A stretch of DNA of 44,310 nt from a bacterium (GTDB lineage Bacteria; Desulfobacterota; S145-22). Below the pieces are notes generated by a model, which saw only the letters and a program-made list of their open reading frames with translations, was not told the origin of the DNA and did no database searches. Positions 40,452 through 44,310 of this stretch are shown here, piece after piece. Numbering within the stretch: position 1 is the stretch's first letter; the number at the start of each line of letters is the position of its first letter. The position numbers and the translations under genes were made by a program. The stretch lies in NCBI GenBank assembly GCA_026986155.1, contig JALSPC010000077.1:1-44310 (forward strand), given 5' to 3'.

Positions 40452-41828
40452 ATGGAAGGAAAAATACTGGTTGTCGACGACGATGCTGACATGCAGTTTT
40501 TCTTGACTAAGGCCTTGAAGCGCTTTGGGGTCGAACATTCCCTGGCCGGATCACTTGGCGAGGCGAAAAAATCCCTCTCCGAAACGGATTGGGACCTCGT
40601 CCTTCTCGACTACAAACTGCCGGACGGCAACGGATTGGAATTCATTCCCACAATTCATCAAGATTGTCCCACCGCCGTCATTGTGGTCATGACGGCCTTT
40701 GGGTCCGAGGATTTGGCGATGCAGGCCATCAAGACGGGAGCCTACGACTATTTCACGAAACCTTTCAAGCTCGAAACGATGGAGGTGGTCATCCTGCGCG
40801 CCCTGGAACGTTCCAGGCTACTCAAAGAGTTAAAGCGTCTCCGGGAGGAGCGGGAGTCGGAGGTTCGTTGGGAAAACATCATTGGCAACAGCCCGGTTAT
40901 GCGGGAAATCTATCGTGTTTTGAAGCGGATTGAGGACACGGATATCACCGTTCTCATAACGGGAGAGAGCGGGACGGGGAAGGAATTGATCGCCGAAGCG
41001 ATTCACCGACATTCCCGGCGGAGGGACAAGCCCTTTGTGAAGCTCAACTGCGTGGCCATTCCCGAGGGGCTGCTCGAAAGCGAGCTTTTCGGACACGAAC
41101 GAGGGGCCTTTACGGGCGCCACCCAGAGAAAGTTAGGGAAATTTGAATTGGCACATGGCGGCACCATCTTTCTGGACGAGATCGGCGACATGACCCCGGC
41201 CACGCAGGCGAAGGTTCTGCGCGTCCTCCAGGACAAGGTCATTGAACGGGTCGGGGGGAGCGAACCGATGCGGGTGGACGTCCGGATCATCGCGGCCACG
41301 AACAAGGACCTTATCAAGGCCGTCAAGAAAGGGGAATTTCGCGAGGACCTCTACTTTCGGCTTAACGTCATGGCCATCCATTTGCCCCCCCTTCGAAAGA
41401 GGAATGAGGATATCCCATTGCTTGTGGACCATTTCATCCAAAAGGCCAACAAGCGGCACAACCGTCATGTGGTGGGGCTCACGCGTGAGGCAATGGGGTA
41501 TTTCCTTTCTTACTACTGGCCGGGAAACGTGAGGGAGATGGAGAATCTCATCGAGCGTCTCGTGGTGATGAGCGAAGGAGAGTGGATCGACGTCGAGGCG
41601 CTGCCGAGATTCATGAAACTGACGGATATCCCCCGCGAGGTCTCCGGAGAGAAACCCCTGCCGGAAACCCTTGATGAAATCGAGCGCGGCCTTATCATCG
41701 AAGCTTTGAGAAAATCTGCCGGCATCCAGGCCAAGGCGGCCAAGCGTCTTGGCATCAGCGAACGAAGCCTGTGGCATCGCGTCAAGAAGTTGGGCATCGA
41801 CATCAACCGGATAAAGGGCGCCCTTTGA
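40452..41828 (+). CDS. NtrC-family sigma-54 response regulator, PilR-like
   Basis: A 458-residue activator: receiver domain (about 3-115, phospho-acceptor Asp53 in LLDYKLPDG), AAA+ domain (about 142-375) with Walker A GESGTGKE (171-178), the sigma-54 contact loop GAFTGA (218-223) and Walker B FLDEIGD, and a C-terminal Fis-type helix-turn-helix (AAKRLGISERSLWHRVKKLG). It melts sigma-54 promoters in response to its kinase partner. The only clear sigma-54 promoter in the window is 176 bp downstream of its stop, before the first pilin gene, which makes that its likely target. Confidence 0.93.
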   Translation: MEGKILVVDDDADMQFFLTKALKRFGVEHSLAGSLGEAKKSLSETDWDLVLLDYKLPDGNGLEFIPTIHQDCPTAVIVVMTAFGSEDLAMQAIKTGAYDYFTKPFKLETMEVVILRALERSRLLKELKRLREERESEVRWENIIGNSPVMREIYRVLKRIEDTDITVLITGESGTGKELIAEAIHRHSRRRDKPFVKLNCVAIPEGLLESELFGHERGAFTGATQRKLGKFELAHGGTIFLDEIGDMTPATQAKVLRVLQDKVIERVGGSEPMRVDVRIIAATNKDLIKAVKKGEFREDLYFRLNVMAIHLPPLRKRNEDIPLLVDHFIQKANKRHNRHVVGLTREAMGYFLSYYWPGNVREMENLIERLVVMSEGEWIDVEALPRFMKLTDIPREVSGEKPLPETLDEIERGLIIEALRKSAGIQAKAAKRLGISERSLWHRVKKLGIDINRIKGAL

Positions 41829-41949
41829 GACGCCGAACCCTGGATTTCTACACGAAGCGGGGCATTATCTACATTTTATAAGGAAAGAAACGTGGGCTTT
41901 TCTTATTGCCTGGCGAAACGCCTGGAGTTTAATCTCTCAGGGTTAAATC

Positions 41950-41969
41950 TCCCGCCGCTTGCGGCGGGA
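41950..41969 (+). terminator. Hairpin between the regulator and the pilin array, probable terminator
   Basis: Perfect 8-bp stem TCCCGCCG/CGGCGGGA with a 4-nt loop, followed by a T-rich but broken tail. It lies 122 bp after the regulator stop and would separate its transcript from the pilin unit. Two copies of ATTGTTCA follow, at 41969 and 41993, 24 bp apart. Confidence 0.5.
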
Positions 41970-42003
41970 TTGTTCATTATTTAGAATGCCCCATTGTTCA
42001 TAA

Positions 42004-42019
42004 TGGCACAATATTTGCT
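42004..42019 (+). promoter_or_regulatory. Sigma-54 (-24/-12) promoter of the pseudopilin array
   Basis: TGGCAC-AATAT-TTGCT is an exact match to the sigma-54 consensus, with GG and GC ten bases apart. Transcription would start near 42030, 26 nt before the first pilin ATG. Confidence 0.88.
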
Positions 42020-42055
42020 TTATCAATAAATAAAAACGTTTTGGGAGGATGGATC

Positions 42056-42673
42056 ATGAGAATAAAAAACGCGGGGTTCACGCTCATCGAGGTCATTGTG
42101 GTCATCGCTGTGGTAGCGATTCTCGCCGCCATTCTGACGCCCACCGTGGTCAAGAATATTGATGATTCCAAGGTGGCCCGGGCGAAAAACGAGGTGCAGG
42201 TCATCGGTGCGGCCATGACATCGTTTTACAAGGACTTGGGACGGTGGCCCACATCGAATGGTAATGATTTGAATGACAGACTACGCATGCTAAATGGTCC
42301 TGGGAATACGCCAAGTTATGATAATAGCGTTAACAACCACGCAAGTTGGTGGGTTGCCTGGCGGAATACAAGTACCGTAGGAGATCTTTTCTCTCATCAC
42401 TTAATAGAAAATAATCCTAAAAACGGTGCAACTGACTATCCAACCACGGGTGAATACAAATGGCATGGTCCCTATCTATCGGAAATCAAGCCTGATCCGT
42501 GGGGAAGTTACTATGCCTGCAATGTATGGTATTTTTACTATCCCTCCGGTCAGCCGAACGCGGTTTTCGTCTGGTCTCCCGGGCCTGATCGCCAAGCGGA
42601 CACTCAATTTGACCAAGATACGACAGCCAGTCCCACGCTTGGGGATGACGATATCGGCATGCGCCTGAAATAA
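42056..42673 (+). CDS. GspG-like type IV pilin/pseudopilin 1
   Basis: A 205-residue protein with a class III signal: MRIKNAG then FTLIEVIVVIAVVAILAAIL, cut after Gly7 by a prepilin peptidase, Glu at mature position 5. The globular part ends with HGPYLSEIKPDPWGSYY, VWSPGPDRQADT and GDDDIG, the C-terminal pattern of GspG major pseudopilins with their calcium site. It forms a piston-like or pilus fibre in the periplasm. ATG 42056 has GGGAGGA upstream, right after the sigma-54 promoter. No assembly ATPase or platform gene is in the window. Confidence 0.87.
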   Translation: MRIKNAGFTLIEVIVVIAVVAILAAILTPTVVKNIDDSKVARAKNEVQVIGAAMTSFYKDLGRWPTSNGNDLNDRLRMLNGPGNTPSYDNSVNNHASWWVAWRNTSTVGDLFSHHLIENNPKNGATDYPTTGEYKWHGPYLSEIKPDPWGSYYACNVWYFYYPSGQPNAVFVWSPGPDRQADTQFDQDTTASPTLGDDDIGMRLK

Positions 42674-42699
42674 TTAACGAACTACAAAAGGAGACAAAT

Positions 42700-43362
42700 A
42701 TGCAATTCCTACATGAAAAAAAGGGCTTCACCCTTATCGAGGTTATTGTGGTCATCGCCGTGGTGGCGATCCTCGCCGCCATCTTGACGCCCACCATCGC
42801 CAAACAGATTCAAGATTCCCGGATCTCCCGCGCCAAGAACGAGACCCTCGTCATCGGCGCCGCCATCTCAGACCTTCGGAAGGACACCGGCTGGTGGCCG
42901 TATACGAACGCCAACGGTCCCTCGGGGGGTGTGGACCGGGTTCTCGGCGATCCCTCAACGGTTCCCACCGGCGCGGCGAGCGGCGCGGGTGCCGGCGCGG
43001 CGAATTGGGGGAGCTATGGATCGACAAAAAGGCTCTCTGATTATCTTTACTACAACAACCCGGATGATAATACTGGCAGCTCCGGCCAAAACGAAACCGG
43101 CCAGGATTATCCCACCACCGGCGACTTCAAATGGAACGGCCCCTACATAAAGAAGATCCTGCTCAACGACCCCTGGGGACGTTCCTATGTCATCAACGCG
43201 AGATATTTCCCGGGCAACACCCGGGGCGGCACGAATCGCCATCACGTCTATGTCCTCTCCGCGGGACCGGACCACCTCTGGTCCACGCCCTATTCGGATG
43301 CCACCCCTTCCGAAGAGATCATGGGGGATGACATCGGGTATCGCATCTGCGTGAGGAAGTAA
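42700..43362 (+). CDS. GspG-like type IV pilin/pseudopilin 2
   Basis: A 220-residue paralogue of the previous protein. Leader MQFLHEKKG, then FTLIEVIVVIAVVAILAAIL, identical in the core of the N-terminal helix. The globular part differs: a Gly/Ala/Ser-rich insert (TGAASGAGAGAANWG, about 90-104) and the shared end NGPYIKKILLNDPWGRSY, LSAGPDHLWST and MGDDIGYR. The GGAG SD and the 26-nt gap to gene 1 suggest co-transcription. Confidence 0.87.
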   Translation: MQFLHEKKGFTLIEVIVVIAVVAILAAILTPTIAKQIQDSRISRAKNETLVIGAAISDLRKDTGWWPYTNANGPSGGVDRVLGDPSTVPTGAASGAGAGAANWGSYGSTKRLSDYLYYNNPDDNTGSSGQNETGQDYPTTGDFKWNGPYIKKILLNDPWGRSYVINARYFPGNTRGGTNRHHVYVLSAGPDHLWSTPYSDATPSEEIMGDDIGYRICVRK

Positions 43363-43392
43363 CCATCCACAACAACGGCAAGAGGAGAGACC

Positions 43393-44034
43393 TTGAATAA
43401 GAATGCCGGTCATTTCACGATTCGGGACCTCTCCTCGCAGCGGATGGGATTCACGCTCATCGAGGTGGTAGTGGTTATCGCGGTCATCGCGATAATGGCC
43501 GCCATTTTATCGCCCGTTATCGCCAAGAATATCAAGGACGCCAAGGTCTCCAGGGCCATGGGGGATGTCAAGGTATTGACGGCGGCCGTGGGCGATTTCT
43601 TTAAGGACTTAAAGGTGTGGCCTTTCCTCATCGATGGGGCCCAACCGGTGGATGTCAACAACCACCTCTACCTGCTGGCGGGATACGGGCAGGATGGCGC
43701 CAGTTCAGGCGGGACCACCCGCGATTGGAACCGGGTGGGGGGATGGCCGGCGGACAAGATCGACCGGATGGAAAATCATCTGATACGGAATCACCCGCCC
43801 GTCAACTCATACAACGCGGACCTGTGGCATGGTCCCTATATCGCGAAAATCACGGCGGATCCATGGGGCACCCACTATAGTATCAATGTGGCCTACCTAA
43901 CCTCATACCATCCTGAAGGGGAGGTGGTGTGGGTCATCAGCGCGGGAGAGAACAAGACATGGGAAACGGAGATCGCCCAAAGGAACGACACCATTGTCAT
44001 CGGGGGAGACGACATCGTCTTCAGGGTAAAATAA
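43393..44034 (+). CDS. GspG-like type IV pilin/pseudopilin 3
   Basis: A 213-residue paralogue starting at TTG 43393 behind AGAGGAGAG. Its leader (MNKNAGHFTIRDLSSQRMG) is 19 residues, longer than in genes 1 and 2; the mature part begins FTLIEVVVVIAVIAIMAAIL. The end has HGPYIAKITADPWGTHY, VISAGENKTWETE and GGDDIVFRVK. The ATG just before GFTL would leave no usable leader, so TTG is preferred. Confidence 0.85.
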   Translation: MNKNAGHFTIRDLSSQRMGFTLIEVVVVIAVIAIMAAILSPVIAKNIKDAKVSRAMGDVKVLTAAVGDFFKDLKVWPFLIDGAQPVDVNNHLYLLAGYGQDGASSGGTTRDWNRVGGWPADKIDRMENHLIRNHPPVNSYNADLWHGPYIAKITADPWGTHYSINVAYLTSYHPEGEVVWVISAGENKTWETEIAQRNDTIVIGGDDIVFRVK

Positions 44035-44066
44035 TTGATGATTCATCGTTCCAACATCATTATCAT

Positions 44067-44094
44067 TTGACTTGATGCTGACGCGCATTAAATT
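44067..44094 (+). promoter_or_regulatory. Possible sigma-70 promoter of pilin gene 4
   Basis: TTGACT (44067-44072), 16-nt spacer, TAAATT (44089-44094), start point near 44101. This would give gene 4 an expression separate from the sigma-54 unit. Confidence 0.4.
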
Positions 44095-44141
44095 CATAAA
44101 AGGAAAGATTCGAAACCATAATATTCAGAGGGGGTATTTGA

Positions 44142-44310
44142 ATGAAATGCTTACGCAACCATAAAGGATTCACGCTCATCGAGATTATCGTGGTCATCGC
44201 CGTCATCGCCATCCTGGCCGCCATCCTGGCGCCCCAGATCGCCAAGCATATCAAGGACGCCAAGGTCTCCAAGGCCCGAGCGGACGTCAACACCATCGCG
44301 GCGGCCATCG
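44142..44310 (+). CDS. GspG-like type IV pilin/pseudopilin 4, N-terminal part (cut by window end)
   Basis: Fifty-six codons from ATG 44142: leader MKCLRNHKG, then FTLIEIIVVIAVIAILAAIL and APQIAKHIKDAKVSKARADV, clearly a fourth member of the array. Behind an AGAGGGGG SD. The globular domain is outside the window. A 107-bp gap separates it from gene 3, longer than the other gaps. Confidence 0.85.
   Translation, partial: MKCLRNHKGFTLIEIIVVIAVIAILAAILAPQIAKHIKDAKVSKARADVNTIAAAI

Overview
The window looks like chromosomal DNA of a Gram-negative, probably anaerobic bacterium. It is GC-rich, codes for outer-envelope functions (PpiD, lipoproteins, a type II secretion GspC-like protein, pseudopilins) and carries a complete Rnf complex, sigma-54 regulation and a probable selenoprotein. 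This set, the tRNA-Thr/Tyr/Gly/Thr-tuf order and a palindromic intergenic repeat fit the Desulfobacterota (former Deltaproteobacteria) best. That placement is inference; no rRNA or ribosomal protein operon is present to settle it.

Layout. 1-600: start of tuf behind four tRNA genes and a near-consensus promoter (minus strand). 880-3640 (minus): acetyl-CoA synthetase with a small partner protein, then a universal stress protein. 3.8-7.7 kb (plus): ClC-CBS chloride transporter, alpha/beta hydrolase, a MITE-like repeat and a DUF763 protein. 7.7-11.5 kb (minus): PpiD, then cobT-cobS. 11.7-13.1 kb: AtoE-type short-chain fatty acid carrier. 13.2-15.5 kb: RadC, a decayed DUF2971-like remnant in an AT-rich stretch, then three very small plus-strand genes, each with its own promoter: an in-frame-UGA membrane protein (candidate selenoprotein with a bSECIS-like hairpin), an FmdB zinc ribbon and a 67-residue protein. 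15.5-21.2 kb (minus): phoU-pstS-pstC-pstA-pstB-pstB followed by a Cys-rich small protein that seems to start at ATT and an Asp/Glu-racemase-like protein. 21.2-26.6 kb: VanZ-like protein, MscS channel, and two paralogous DUF3857/transglutaminase-like exported proteins, the second lacking the catalytic triad. 26.6-33.6 kb: SlyD, glmU-glmS-gspC-like, GNAT, LysM lytic transglycosylase. 33.9-39.0 kb: rnfABCDGE. 39.0-44.3 kb: a PilS/PilR-like two-component pair, a textbook sigma-54 promoter and at least four tandem GspG-like pseudopilin genes, the last cut by the window end.

How it fits together. Acetate activation (AcsA), a short-chain fatty acid carrier and Rnf (ferredoxin:NAD oxidoreduction coupled to ion transport) suit an anaerobe living on or producing short organic acids. 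The pst operon handles phosphate; its two ATPases show complementary loss of catalytic motifs, which predicts an asymmetric heterodimer. GlmU/GlmS supply UDP-GlcNAc for envelope synthesis next to a lytic transglycosylase. The sigma-54 regulator pair sits directly upstream of a sigma-54 promoter driving the pilin array.

The observations I rate highest are the candidate selenoprotein at 14576-14725, the complementary degenerate PstB pair, the ATT-started Cys-rich protein at 16170-16373, and near-consensus promoters placed so that DUF763, glmU and possibly the VanZ gene would be translated from leaderless mRNAs.
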